Positions 1 to 8,090 of a stretch of 64,000 nt of DNA are shown here, one piece after another. The stretch is from positions 1 through 64,000 of the forward strand of contig JBMNOD010000005.1 in NCBI GenBank assembly GCA_050942875.1. The letters are read 5' to 3'. The notes beneath the pieces are model-generated. The model worked only from the letters and a program-made list of their open reading frames with translations. It was not told where the DNA came from and did no database searches. The position numbers and the translations under genes are program-made. The DNA is from JAAZAI01 sp050942875. GTDB taxonomy: Bacteria; Verrucomicrobiota; Kiritimatiellia; RFP12; UBA3636. Position 1 is the stretch's first letter. Each line of letters begins with the position of its first letter.

Positions 1-254
1 CGGACATTCCTGTCCGTGTCAGCACACACGGGTTGGAAAACCCGTGCCCCTGTTTTTTCCAAGGACGGCGCGGCTCCTTTTTCGCCTAACGGGGCACGGA
101 CATTCCTGTCCGTGTCAGCATTCACGGGTTGGAAAACCCGTGCCCCTGTTTTTTCCAAGGACGGCGCGGCTCCTTTTTCGCCTAACGGGGCACGGACATT
201 CCTGTCCGTGTCAGCACACACGGGTTGGAAAACCCGTGCCCCTGTTTTTTCCAA
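1..254. repeat. 96-bp tandem palindromic repeat, about 2.6 copies
   Basis: Units begin at 1, 97 and 193, giving an exact 96-bp period; the third copy stops near 254. Each unit carries two short palindromes, cacggac...gtccgtg and cacgggtt-ggaa-aacccgtg, as in REP-type elements. A diverged single copy lies at 5530-5580. Since 96 is a multiple of three and the minus frame of tilS contains no stop here, the array is read as 32-residue protein repeats. It continues past the window start. Confidence 0.9.
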
Positions 255-1271
255 TGGGGAGCCACCTTCCGTGGCGGCGTCTTGCTGTGGCTTTGGCGGC
301 AGCGCGGCGAGGACGCCGTTGCAGCGGCGGATGATCCAGCCGCCGCCCAGCGTGGCGTCGCGCGTGCCGGCCTCGGGGCCGTCGCAGAGCGTGGCGATGC
401 GGTTGAGGGCGGTCAGCGAGACGTGGGCGGAGCCAAGACCTGCGTTGTAGAGCCAGGTTGCGACGATGCGACGGAAGAGGGCGGTTGGCTGCGCCTGGAG
501 CGCGGCAACGGAGAGGCCGTCCGTGTCGTGGATGCAGGTTTTTGCCGCAGCGTCGGCGAGGGATTGGAGGAAGGCGTCGTCTTCTCGGAACACGGCCATG
601 GAGCGCAGCGTCGAGGGGACGGCGGCGGGGCCGAGCGCTTGTTCGAAGGCGGACACGACGCGGTGGCGGACGATGTTGCGCGCGGCGGCGTGAATGGCGG
701 CGTTCGTGGCGTCCTCGCGCCAAGGCAGGGCCGCGGCTTCAAGTGCCTTGCGGATCTGCGCATGGCGCAGACCGAGGAGGGGACGGAAAACGGGGATGCC
801 GCCGGGTCGGGGTGTGGAGACGGGCTGGATGCCGCCGACGCCGCGCAGGCTGGTGCCGCGGGCGAGGCGAAGCAGGAGGGTTTCGATCTGGTCGTCGGCG
901 GTGTGACCCGTGGCGATGGCGGCGCAACCTTCGGCGGCGGCGGTGCGCTGCAGGAAGGCGTGGCGGAGCCTGCGCGCGGCCATCTCGAGCGATTCGCCGG
1001 AGGCGGCCGCGGCGGCCGGGACGTCGGCGCGTCCGACGATGCAGCGCAGCCCCAGGCTTTGCGCCAGGGTTTCGACGAAACGGGCGTCGGCATCGGCGTC
1101 GTTGCCGCGGATTTCGTGGTGGAAGTGCGCGACGACGAGCGGGCTGCGCACGGGGTCGAGGCGGCGGTGGAGCAGGTGGAGCATCAGGGTCGAATCCGCG
1201 CCGCCGGAGACGGCGGCGAGGATGGGCCCGGATGGGAGCGCGGGGATCTGGAGGGCGTCGATCGTTTTTAT
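1..1271 (-). CDS. tilS: tRNA(Ile)-lysidine synthase, 3' end outside the window
   Basis: TilS ligates lysine to C34 of the CAU-anticodon tRNA-Ile, changing its reading from AUG to AUA, in the cytoplasm. The N-type ATP pyrophosphatase P-loop VSGGADST lies at codons 21-28, followed by HFHHEIRGNDADADARF and GHTADDQIETLLLRLARG, typical of the family. The frame is open from 1271 to the window edge (over 420 codons). A stop codon sits at 1272-1274 and no ATG, GTG or TTG precedes the P-loop; the only possible starts are AUA (1269-1271), ACG or AUC, so either a non-canonical start or a sequence error is implied. The conserved part ends near 270; beyond it the frame runs into the 96-bp repeats (EKTGARVFQPV...GEKGAAPSL). 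It follows pal by 8 bp. Family call is secure; both ends are uncertain. Confidence 0.85.
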   Translation of the reverse strand, partial: MKTIDALQIPALPSGPILAAVSGGADSTLMLHLLHRRLDPVRSPLVVAHFHHEIRGNDADADARFVETLAQSLGLRCIVGRADVPAAAAASGESLEMAARRLRHAFLQRTAAAEGCAAIATGHTADDQIETLLLRLARGTSLRGVGGIQPVSTPRPGGIPVFRPLLGLRHAQIRKALEAAALPWREDATNAAIHAAARNIVRHRVVSAFEQALGPAAVPSTLRSMAVFREDDAFLQSLADAAAKTCIHDTDGLSVAALQAQPTALFRRIVATWLYNAGLGSAHVSLTALNRIATLCDGPEAGTRDATLGGGWIIRRCNGVLAALPPKPQQDAATEGGSPLEKTGARVFQPVCADTDRNVRAPLGEKGAAPSLEKTGARVFQPVNADTDRNVRAPLGEKGAAPSLEKTGARVFQPVCADTDRNV

Positions 1272-1279
1272 CTAAACAG

Positions 1280-1837
1280 TTACCGGCGGTAGAAGGCGAA
1301 TTCGGCGCGGCGGTTCTTCATCCAGGCGGCTTCGTTGTGGCCGGGATCGGCGGGATTCTCTTCGCCGTAGCTCACGGTCTGGATGCGGGCGCCGTCGATG
1401 CCGAGGGCGATGAGCTGTTCGCGGACGGCCAGTGCGCGGCGTTCGCCGAGGGAGATGTTGTACTCGTTGGTGCCGCGTTCGTCGCAATTGCCTTCGACGA
1501 CCAGCACGATGGCGGGCGTGGCGCGGAGCAGCTCGGCGACGGCGGCGATCTTCGCGGATTCCTCAGGCGCGATGCTGGAGGAGTCGTACTGGAAGTAAAC
1601 GGGAGGGTGCTGGCCGACGTCCGTGGCGCGCTCGAGCGTCTGGAAGTTGATGGTCGAATCGAGCGGCTGGTCGCCGACGTTGTAGAGGCCGTCCTGGTAG
1701 ATTTCCTGCCCAGAGATGATGTCGCCCTCGGTATAGCCGTCGCCTCGGGTTTTCGAGGCGGTGCGACAACCGGTGAAGAAGGTGGCGGCGAGAACCGTGA
1801 CGAGGACGGTGGTGAGAAGGGATTTGTCTATGCGCAT
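1280..1837 (-). CDS. pal: Peptidoglycan-associated lipoprotein Pal
   Basis: 185 residues. The start MRIDKSLL precedes a lipoprotein signal with lipobox TFFTGC (Cys near residue 22), so the mature protein should be lipid-anchored in the outer membrane. The C-terminal half is an OmpA-like peptidoglycan-binding domain: FQYDSSSI, VEGNCDERGTNEYN and LGERRALAVREQL. Pal with TolB links the outer membrane to peptidoglycan and helps constriction at division. It lies 80 bp downstream of tolB and 8 bp before tilS on the same strand. tolQ, tolR and tolA are not next to it. A longer open frame upstream of this Met is only overlap with tolB. Confidence 0.93.
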   Translation of the reverse strand: MRIDKSLLTTVLVTVLAATFFTGCRTASKTRGDGYTEGDIISGQEIYQDGLYNVGDQPLDSTINFQTLERATDVGQHPPVYFQYDSSSIAPEESAKIAAVAELLRATPAIVLVVEGNCDERGTNEYNISLGERRALAVREQLIALGIDGARIQTVSYGEENPADPGHNEAAWMKNRRAEFAFYRR

Positions 1838-1917
1838 GGTGTGTTCTCTTGGTTTGGGGTTTGTGAAGCAGTTTGGGATAGAGTTTTCGCGGCGGTTTGC
1901 CGGGTGAAAAGGCGGGG

Positions 1918-3165
1918 TTAGCGTGTGGGGCGGTTCTTGGACCAGTGGGGGAGATACCAGTCGCCCGAGACGGTGATCAAGGGCTGTGGCGGATCGCCCA
2001 TCGTGTCGAGGACGACAAGGGAACGCTTGAAGTTCGCGGTGCGGGTGCAGACGATGTGCCGCTCGTCGGGTGCCCAGGAGGGGTCTTCGTAGTCGGCGCC
2101 GTCGTTGGGGCTGACGAGCGTGGGAACGGTGGTGCGGGCGTCGCCGGCGGGGTTGATCGTGTAGATGCGGTAGCGTCCGCCGGAGCGGCCGCAGAAGGCG
2201 ATGAGGCCGTTGTCGCCCCATTCGGGGGCGGCGCATTCGGTGATGGCGGAATGGTAGATGGCGCGACGCCCCTGGCGCGAATGGGCGTCCATCACATAAA
2301 GGCGCGGAATCCGGCCTTCGTCGCTGATGTAGGCGAGGTCGTTGCCGTCGGGCGACCAGGTGGGGCTCGATTCGTTGATCTTGTTGCTCGACGTGAGGCG
2401 CGTGAGCTGGCGGGTCGAGAGGTTCTGGACGTAGAGATCGACGCCGCCGGAGCGGGAGAGGACGAGCGCCATGATGGAGCCGGACGGGGCGACGACGGCG
2501 CCGTTGTTCATGCCCGGATAGTTGGCGAGCGGCTCGCGGCGATTGGTGTTGAGATCGACCCGGTAGACTGCCGGTGTTCCGTTGAGCCACGAGGTGTAAA
2601 GAAAGGCGTTGCGGTTGGGGATCCACGTTGGCGAGAGGCAGAGCTTGTTGTCGCTCGTGAGCTGCTTGAGGCGCGCGCCGTCGGCATCGCACTGATAGAC
2701 CTCGGGGTTGCGGCCGCGGCGGCCGACGAGCAGGATCTTCGAGGACGCCATGGATTTGTTGCCGGTGACGGTCGTGACGATCTGGTCGCAGAGGTCGTGC
2801 GCGGCGTCGCGAATCTGCGCGCTCGGCACGCTTTGCTGCCAGCTGAACTGGCGCATGCCGTTCAGCCATTTTACCGTAGCGCCGCTGGAAACACCGCCGC
2901 CGCTGCTCCGGACGGCGCCATTGAGGACGACGGAAGCCGATGGTGTGTCGACAGGAGCGAACCAGCCGGAGCGGATGAGGTCGCCCTTGAGGACTTGCAG
3001 GAATTCACGTGCTTCGTTTGACTGGTCGGAAGTCATCGCCGCGAGCGAGATCGACTGCTTGCCGGCGCTGGCGCCTTTGGCGGAGATGACGATGTCGGCT
3101 GCATGGACGCTGCTGAGAAGCGCCGTGCAAGCCGCAAGAATGAAGATGGGGCGCGTGAAGGCCAT
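1918..3165 (-). CDS. tolB: Tol-Pal system beta-propeller protein TolB
   Basis: 415 residues, periplasmic. The chosen start MAFTRPIFIL opens a clean Sec signal peptide (about residues 1-22, ending SVHA). An N-terminal TolB domain is followed by PD40/WD40-like propeller repeats with the recurrent pattern (S/E/D)P(T/S)W: SPTWIPNRNAFLYTS, SPTWSPDGNDLAYISDEG, APEWGDNGLIAFCG and DPSWAPDERHIVCTR. The length matches the family (about 400-430). The open frame continues upstream to 3693 but that part is repeat DNA without domain signal. First gene of a tolB-pal-tilS unit, with a promoter candidate at 3288-3317. Confidence 0.92.
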   Translation of the reverse strand: MAFTRPIFILAACTALLSSVHAADIVISAKGASAGKQSISLAAMTSDQSNEAREFLQVLKGDLIRSGWFAPVDTPSASVVLNGAVRSSGGGVSSGATVKWLNGMRQFSWQQSVPSAQIRDAAHDLCDQIVTTVTGNKSMASSKILLVGRRGRNPEVYQCDADGARLKQLTSDNKLCLSPTWIPNRNAFLYTSWLNGTPAVYRVDLNTNRREPLANYPGMNNGAVVAPSGSIMALVLSRSGGVDLYVQNLSTRQLTRLTSSNKINESSPTWSPDGNDLAYISDEGRIPRLYVMDAHSRQGRRAIYHSAITECAAPEWGDNGLIAFCGRSGGRYRIYTINPAGDARTTVPTLVSPNDGADYEDPSWAPDERHIVCTRTANFKRSLVVLDTMGDPPQPLITVSGDWYLPHWSKNRPTR

Positions 3166-3287
3166 GTGTCGTTGTTCTGTTCGGGGAGCTGGGTGCAAAA
3201 GAAAAATTGCGAAGTCCGAGACCGATTTTGCGGGCTCTGATCCGCTACTGCCGGCATTGTCTTGTCCGGATGGTGAAAACGACGTAA

Positions 3288-3317
3288 ATTGTAGCATAGG
3301 CGAGCCGATGCGGGCAA
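3288..3317 (-). promoter_or_regulatory. Candidate sigma-70 promoter of tolB-pal-tilS
   Basis: On the minus strand TTGCCC (3312-3317) is followed after 18 bp by TACAAT (3288-3293), with an extended TG one base before the -10. This predicts a transcript start near 3281, about 115 nt before tolB. Seen in sequence only. Confidence 0.5.
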
Positions 3318-3337
3318 GGTTTTTTGGGTTTTGGGGT

Positions 3338-3393
3338 AATCGGTCAGTCGGAGAGGTCGGGCAGCCCTCGGTCATGGATTGACTTGACCGATT
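3338..3393. repeat. 56-bp inverted-repeat element, copy 1
   Basis: Bounded by aatcggtca and tgaccgatt with a conserved interior (gaggtcgggca...ggtcatggatt). Two other copies of the same 56-bp length are at 28155-28210 (opposite orientation) and 52432-52487. It lies in the 517-bp gap between tolB and the DUF2079 gene; that gap otherwise holds the tolB promoter and the palindrome at 3552-3589. Confidence 0.85.
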
Positions 3394-3551
3394 GCTTTTT
3401 GGGAGACGCTTGGGCGCGTCTTCGAAGCCGCCGTCTTCGGGACAGCGCGGACAATCAGGTTCAGCCGTGTGTTCCATGCCATCAAGATTAGCACGAATGG
3501 CGATGCGAGTGCGAGGAAAACGACTCGCAAAGGCATGTTCTCTCCGCTCTC

Positions 3552-3589
3552 TGGCGGTCGGCCAGTCGCAGGCGACTGGCCGACCGCCA
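3552..3589. repeat. Perfect 18-bp inverted repeat with a 2-nt centre
   Basis: tggcggtcggccagtcgc (3552-3569) is exactly reverse-complemented at 3572-3589. It could form a strong hairpin; the following atttt is too short to call a terminator confidently. It lies about 90 bp upstream of the DUF2079 gene. Confidence 0.85.
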
Positions 3590-3682
3590 TTTTGCCCTTG
3601 CGCCGCCAACGGCTTTCTGCCAGACTTTGTTTTGCCGCTTGTGCAATGTTTAGGTCGTGGATCGTTTGACATGAGGAAAGCA

Positions 3683-5173
3683 ATGGCCGACAAGCTTCAG
3701 GAACAGGTCGGGAACACCGATGATCGCCGATTTCCCGCTTTGCTCGGGGTCGGCGTGATGGCTGCGGCGTGGGCGCTGGCCTTTGCGGCTTGTTCGTCGT
3801 TCTTGCACGAAACCTTCCGGTCGACGAGCTTGGACATGGCCTTGCATTCCCAGATTTTGTGGAACCTGGCGCATGGCCGTTTCATGGAGACGTCGTTTTT
3901 GCCGCATTCCTTTGCGGCGAACCATTTCTGGCCGGGTTTCCATCTGCTCGTGCCCGCCCATCAACTTTTCGGAATCCACGGGATTCTCGCCTTGCAGTGC
4001 CTGGTCGTCGCTTCGGGTGCGTTTGCCGCGTTTTGGCTTTCGCGGGACATCACGAAAAGCGACGCCTGGAGCTTCGCGCTTGCGCTCGCCTACCTGCTCC
4101 AGCCCACGCTGTCCGTCGGGGTGTTGTTCGACTGTCATCTGGAGCTGTTTTCGGTGCCGTTCGCGCTTTTCGCCTTGCTGGGGCTGCGCCGGAAGCGGCC
4201 GTGGTTCTGGCTTTGCCTGCTCGTTTCCGTCGCCTTCTACGAAATTGTCGCCGTCGTGTTTTTCTTCCTGGGCCTTGGGCTTCTCTGGGTTCGCGGCAGG
4301 CGTCGCGTCGGCGGCTTGATCGCGCTGTTTTGCCTGATGTATCTTGGCATGTTGTTTTTTGTGGTGATGCCGCATTTTGGCGGCGGCGGCGCGATTCCGC
4401 ATTGGGGGCGCTATTCGCACCTGGGGGGCAACTTTGCGGAAGCCGCGGCGAACGTGCTGCTTCATCCTGTCCGGTCGTTGTCGGCGGGCGTCACGTTTCA
4501 GGAGGTTGCCAAGCTGAGGTATTTGTTTCTCGCGTTTGGGCTGCTTCCTCTTTTCAGTTTGAAGCACCTTCTGCCCGCCCTGCCGCTCGTGTTCATTCTC
4601 CTTCTCAGCAACGTGGACATCAATGCCGACATCCGCTATGGATACCTGGCGCCTGTTCTGCCTTTCCTTTTTCTTTCGGCTGCGCATGGGGCGGCGAAGC
4701 TGAAGCGCGCGGGTTGGCTGTGCCCGTGGCGTTTCAACCGATATGGCCCCGCCGTCCTCGTCGCCTGCTCGGTTCTCGTTTGCGGCTATTTCCAGGTCAG
4801 GCGACCGCTCCGGCGCGAGCCTTTCCGCGTTCGTTCAAACCTGGCGGAGCTCCGCGCCGTGCGTGGACTCGTCCCCCGGGAAGCCGGTTTGTCTGCCGAC
4901 AACCATCTCGGCCCGCATTTCGCCGACCGCGCGCTTCTCCTCGTGACGCCCGCGACGAAAAGGGGCGACGCGGTTGTGGACTACGTGCTGGCCGACTTGC
5001 GCGAGACGGAATTCAAGGATTCCCGGTGGTGGGAGGGCATGAAGACCATGCTGCTCGACGGCGAGTACGGGCCTGTGCATTTTTCCAACGATGTGCTGCT
5101 TTTGCAAAGAGGCCGCACAAACGAGACCCTGGCCCGGCAGGCTTTGGAACGGATCGCCCGGCAGAGGGATTGA
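3683..5173 (+). CDS. DUF2079-family multi-pass membrane protein
   Basis: 496 residues. Resembles the DUF2079 family of predicted integral membrane proteins, thought to be related to GT-C type glycosyltransferases, but no reaction can be assigned. Hydrophobic segments recur through the first about 370 residues, starting with LLGVGVMAAAWALAFAACSS; conserved family features are the early STSLDMALHSQILWNLAHG and DCHLELFSVPFALFALLG. The C-terminal 120 residues are soluble (SADNHLGPHFADR...). Start chosen at 3683 (MADK) because AGGAAAG at 3674-3680 is a good ribosome site for it; an in-frame ATG at 3671 overlaps that site. Monocistronic, in a gap rich in repeats. Confidence 0.75.
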   Translation: MADKLQEQVGNTDDRRFPALLGVGVMAAAWALAFAACSSFLHETFRSTSLDMALHSQILWNLAHGRFMETSFLPHSFAANHFWPGFHLLVPAHQLFGIHGILALQCLVVASGAFAAFWLSRDITKSDAWSFALALAYLLQPTLSVGVLFDCHLELFSVPFALFALLGLRRKRPWFWLCLLVSVAFYEIVAVVFFFLGLGLLWVRGRRRVGGLIALFCLMYLGMLFFVVMPHFGGGGAIPHWGRYSHLGGNFAEAAANVLLHPVRSLSAGVTFQEVAKLRYLFLAFGLLPLFSLKHLLPALPLVFILLLSNVDINADIRYGYLAPVLPFLFLSAAHGAAKLKRAGWLCPWRFNRYGPAVLVACSVLVCGYFQVRRPLRREPFRVRSNLAELRAVRGLVPREAGLSADNHLGPHFADRALLLVTPATKRGDAVVDYVLADLRETEFKDSRWWEGMKTMLLDGEYGPVHFSNDVLLLQRGRTNETLARQALERIARQRD

Positions 5174-5400
5174 ATTGAAGTTTCACACGGGTCAAGATGC
5201 CGTCACAGGCGGCGAGGGTACGAGGTTGACGGTTGACGAGGTTGCCGACTCCAAAGGCAATGAGAAAGGGTGGACGGAGTGGACTTTGTGGACGGATTGG
5301 ACGGATCATTGATTTTGCGTTGTGCGGTGGACGCGGCGTCCCCGCCGCGCTTTGTGGCAATTTTGACAGGATGACAAGATTGACAGGATTGGGCTCATTT

Positions 5401-5430
5401 CCATGATCTCGAATGTCTTCGAGATCATGG
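5401..5430. repeat. Perfect 13-bp hairpin with a TGTC loop
   Basis: CCATGATCTCGAA (5401-5413), loop TGTC, TTCGAGATCATGG (5418-5430). It is followed by a G run, not T, so a Rho-independent terminator is unlikely. Confidence 0.85.
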
Positions 5431-5529
5431 TGGGGGGGGAAGGCGGGCGACGCCGTCCCGGCGCGCCGCCATTCGCCCGCGCGCCGCCATTCGCCCGCGC
5501 CCCGGCGCGGTGCGCTTTGGAAACAGGGG

Positions 5530-5580
5530 CACGGATCTTCCTGTCCGTGTTCGTCCACGGGTTGGAAAACCCGTGCCCCT
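5530..5580. repeat. Diverged single copy of the window-start repeat
   Basis: Contains both palindromes of the 96-bp unit: cacggatcttcctgtccgtg and cacgggttggaaaacccgtg, then cccct. It shows the element at 1-254 is dispersed and not peculiar to tilS. Confidence 0.8.
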
Positions 5581-5775
5581 TTGCCATTTGCCCGCGGAGA
5601 CCGCGGTCTCCAGCGCCACGGTTTGTGATGGGCGAACGAAGCGCCGCACCGCTGGAGACCGCCGTCCCGGCGGGTGCGGTTTTTGGGGGCAGCCCCTCAA
5701 GAACCCTTGGAAGAAACGGGCGACTCGACAAAGTTTGCGATAAAGCTCGACAAAGAAACTAGCCACTAGCGACTC

Positions 5776-5849
5776 AATCGGGCAGGCGACGGAGCGGGTT
5801 CGAGACTGGTCGACAAGCGTTCCGAGACCACCCCGTCGCCTGTCCGATT
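5776..5849. repeat. Long imperfect inverted repeat upstream of the DUF1570 gene
   Basis: aatcgggcaggcgacgg (5776-5792) pairs with ccgtcgcctgtccgatt (5833-5849), 16 of 17 positions, around a 40-nt centre. It ends 9 bp before the -35 box of the following promoter, so it may be a regulatory site or just one more palindromic repeat. Confidence 0.6.
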
Positions 5850-5858
5850 ACCAAATGG

Positions 5859-5887
5859 TTCACTTTTCATGGAGAAGGGTGTAGAAT
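5859..5887 (+). promoter_or_regulatory. Candidate promoter, nearly leaderless
   Basis: TTCACT (5859-5864), 17-bp spacer, TAGAAT (5882-5887). The usual start point, about 7 nt on, coincides with the ATG at 5894, and no properly spaced ribosome site precedes that ATG. Confidence 0.5.
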
Positions 5888-5893
5888 AGGGGC

Positions 5894-7537
5894 ATGAAAT
5901 CTGAAAAGTCACGAATGATCGGCATTGCCTTGGTTGCGTTGGCGCTGGCGGTCGGGGCGGCGAACGCGCCGTTGCGGTTCAGCCAGACGGCGACGCTCGA
6001 CTCAATCAAACTTCTTATGCCAATACTTCAGGGCGCTCGCGAGAATCCTCCCAAGCCGCTGGAAGTCTTCCGCTACGAGTTCAGACGTGGCGGCGAGTCC
6101 TGGATCGAAGATCGTTGCAATGCGGTTGAGATCTGGGCCGAGAAGCAGTTTGTCGCCTGCTGGGTGGATCCCCGGGGCAATGTCATGACCGTGGCGCGGA
6201 TGCGCAAGACACTGCCGCCGGCGCTGCACGACATCCAAGTGACGCGCGACGCCTTTGACCGGGCGCTCGCGGATTCGGCGTTTGACGTGTTGCCGGAGAG
6301 CGGCGCGGATGTGGTGACGTCCTGGATGGAGGCGTACTGCCGCTCCCGTTCCACTGGGGCTGCGGAGACGATCCGGATCAACACGTCGCGCCTTGCGGAG
6401 ACATTGCAGATTCCCTTGGAGGATCCATTGACGCGCGCCTATGCGTTTCGGCTCAATCCCCGGTATCCAGGCCAGGCGAAGGCGGACCCCGGCTGGTTTG
6501 CCCTGGTGCTCAATTTGGCGGATCGACCGGATGGCGACACTGATCGGCAAATTCGCGACGGGTTGATCGGCGGGATCAAGAGCTCGGGGTTTTTCGACGG
6601 CACGCGCGCGACTTCGGCGAGGAAGAATCGCAGTCGGACCCCTGCGGCGGCAGTGCATGAGACCCCGGGGCGCGCCCGCGCTCGGGCAAGCATCGAGGCG
6701 ATGGCCAACTGGTGGTACATGGATTCGCCCAACTACATCATGCTCTCCAACAACCAGGCCGCCGAGCAGTTCGCGGCGCGGATGCTCGACGAACTCGAGG
6801 GATTGCGTCCGTACTTCATGAAAGCTGTTCCGCCCTTTGGCGAGATTGAAGAAGCGGTCGGCGTGGTGCGCCTTTTCGAGAGCGACGCGGAATTCGTCTC
6901 CTATCTCCAGGGCGAGTTCGGGGCGCTTGATCCGAAGCGGACCGGCGGGGTCTTTTCCGGTTCGCGTCGCGAGCTGGTCATTCGGCCGACCACCTCGGCG
7001 GCCTCGAGTCGCGAAGGCTCGGTGCGGGACATCCTCAAGCACGAGGGTTTCCACCAGTACGTTTTTCTCGCGCTTTCCGGGAAGCATCCGTCGGTATGGT
7101 TCAACGAAGGTTTTGCGGGTTTCTTTGAGAATTGCGACGTCGGTCGCGGCTCGTCGGGTGTCGCCGTCGGCGAGTCCAGGCGCCATGCGAAGACGCTGGA
7201 GCAGATGGTCAAGGATCGGAACGTGGATTTGGAGTCGACGATGACCGCGTTTCTTGCGCTTGACTACCCTCAGTTCTATGCTGTTCCGGATCGCAATTAC
7301 GCCTTGGCATGGGGCGTCGTCTATTATCTCATGCGCGGGGCGCCGCTGGAGCGTGGTCAGCCGTATGCGAATGTGATCTCCGCGTATCTGGCGGAGCTGG
7401 ATCGCAGTGGCGACCCTGGCCGTGCGACGGCCGCTGCCTTTGCCGACGTGGACATGAAGAAGTTTTGCGACGACTTTTCGTCGTTCTGGCGGACAACGAA
7501 GAAGCGGCAGGATGCCTTGAGAAAGCCGTGGCGTTGA
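5894..7537 (+). CDS. DUF1570-like secreted zinc metalloprotease (gluzincin)
   Basis: 547 residues. An N-terminal hydrophobic segment (about residues 8-26, IGIALVALALAVGAANA) suggests export. The metal site is visible: HEGFH at 383-387 and, 18 residues on, WFNEGFAGFFE with Glu405 as expected third zinc ligand, the gluzincin arrangement of DUF1570/peptidase-MA-like proteins. Substrate unknown. Residues 30-230 have no domain I recognise. Its stop at 7537 is one base before the TTG start of the ECF sigma gene, so it may be co-transcribed with that module and linked to an envelope-stress circuit (inference). Confidence 0.72.
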   Translation: MKSEKSRMIGIALVALALAVGAANAPLRFSQTATLDSIKLLMPILQGARENPPKPLEVFRYEFRRGGESWIEDRCNAVEIWAEKQFVACWVDPRGNVMTVARMRKTLPPALHDIQVTRDAFDRALADSAFDVLPESGADVVTSWMEAYCRSRSTGAAETIRINTSRLAETLQIPLEDPLTRAYAFRLNPRYPGQAKADPGWFALVLNLADRPDGDTDRQIRDGLIGGIKSSGFFDGTRATSARKNRSRTPAAAVHETPGRARARASIEAMANWWYMDSPNYIMLSNNQAAEQFAARMLDELEGLRPYFMKAVPPFGEIEEAVGVVRLFESDAEFVSYLQGEFGALDPKRTGGVFSGSRRELVIRPTTSAASSREGSVRDILKHEGFHQYVFLALSGKHPSVWFNEGFAGFFENCDVGRGSSGVAVGESRRHAKTLEQMVKDRNVDLESTMTAFLALDYPQFYAVPDRNYALAWGVVYYLMRGAPLERGQPYANVISAYLAELDRSGDPGRATAAAFADVDMKKFCDDFSSFWRTTKKRQDALRKPWR

Positions 7538-7538
7538 G

Positions 7539-8090
7539 TTGAGCCTGTTTGGAGCATCGCCGAGACCCGCGCCTGAGGCGCTTGAAACAGTCGTCTCGAC
7601 TTACGAGCGTCAGTTGCTGGTCTATGTCACCCGCATCACGGGCAATGCCTCGATGGCGGAGGACATTGTGCAGGAGACCTTCATCAAGCTTGCGGGCCGC
7701 TGGCGCGGGCCGCTGGAGCCGGGGCCCCAGGTTTCGGCGTGGCTTTACAAGGTGGCGTACAATGGGGCGATCGACGTGCTCCGGCGAGAACGGCGTCGCG
7801 GAGCGCTGCATCGGAGCTTTGCCGAGGAGGTCGACGAGACGGTGCCGCCGACTGAAGGGCAGGGGGGCGGCACGCTTTCGCATGAGGCGCAACGGGTGCG
7901 CGACGCGCTTGACGCCCTGTCTGAACGGGAGCGGGCGCTTGTCGTGCTGAAAGTCTATGAGGAACGTTCCTACAAGGAGATTGCCGAGATCGCGGGTTTG
8001 AGCGTGAGCAATGTGGGGTTTGTTCTCCACACGGCGATGAAGAAGCTCGCCGCGAGCCTGGAGAAGGGAGGTGCGGACGATGTCAGATGA
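7539..8090 (+). CDS. ECF-type RNA polymerase sigma factor
   Basis: 183 residues from a TTG start. Region 2 lies at about residues 20-90 (ETVVSTYERQLLVYVTRITG, AEDIVQETFIKLAGR, WLYKVAYNGAIDVLRRERRR), region 4 at about 120-175 (LDALSERERALVVLKVYEER, SYKEIAEIAGLSVSNVGFVL). No region 1 or 3, as in ECF sigma factors, which redirect RNA polymerase to stress or envelope promoters. It abuts the DUF1570 protease upstream and overlaps the anti-sigma gene by 11 bp, the usual ECF/anti-sigma pairing. The TTG start is set by the stop just before it; no other start lies near residue 1. Confidence 0.88.
   Translation: MSLFGASPRPAPEALETVVSTYERQLLVYVTRITGNASMAEDIVQETFIKLAGRWRGPLEPGPQVSAWLYKVAYNGAIDVLRRERRRGALHRSFAEEVDETVPPTEGQGGGTLSHEAQRVRDALDALSERERALVVLKVYEERSYKEIAEIAGLSVSNVGFVLHTAMKKLAASLEKGGADDVR

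Larger units (their letters stand above)
5174..5858. other. Repeat-rich intergenic region without genes
   Basis: No convincing gene in 685 bp. It holds 9-mer-like runs (gtggacggattggacgg near 5287; ttgacaggat units near 5362-5390), the inverted pair gcggcgtc/cccgccgc at 5333-5348, a perfect hairpin at 5401-5430, duplicated cgccgccattcgcccgcg near 5463-5490, a REP copy at 5530-5580, two cgacaaag words (5726, 5748), CTAG words 7 bp apart (5759, 5766) and a long inverted repeat at 5776-5849. Confidence 0.7.

Noticed and set aside
225..1921. Long plus-strand open frames opposite tilS and pal
   Set aside because: Ala/Gly/Arg-rich shadows of minus-strand genes in GC-rich DNA; no domain and no ribosome site.
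3166..3693. N-terminal extension of TolB
   Set aside because: It crosses repeat DNA including the 56-bp element; the signal peptide at 3165 fixes the real start.
5401..5438. Rho-independent terminator for the DUF2079 gene
   Set aside because: The perfect hairpin is followed by a G run, not T, and is over 200 bp from the stop.
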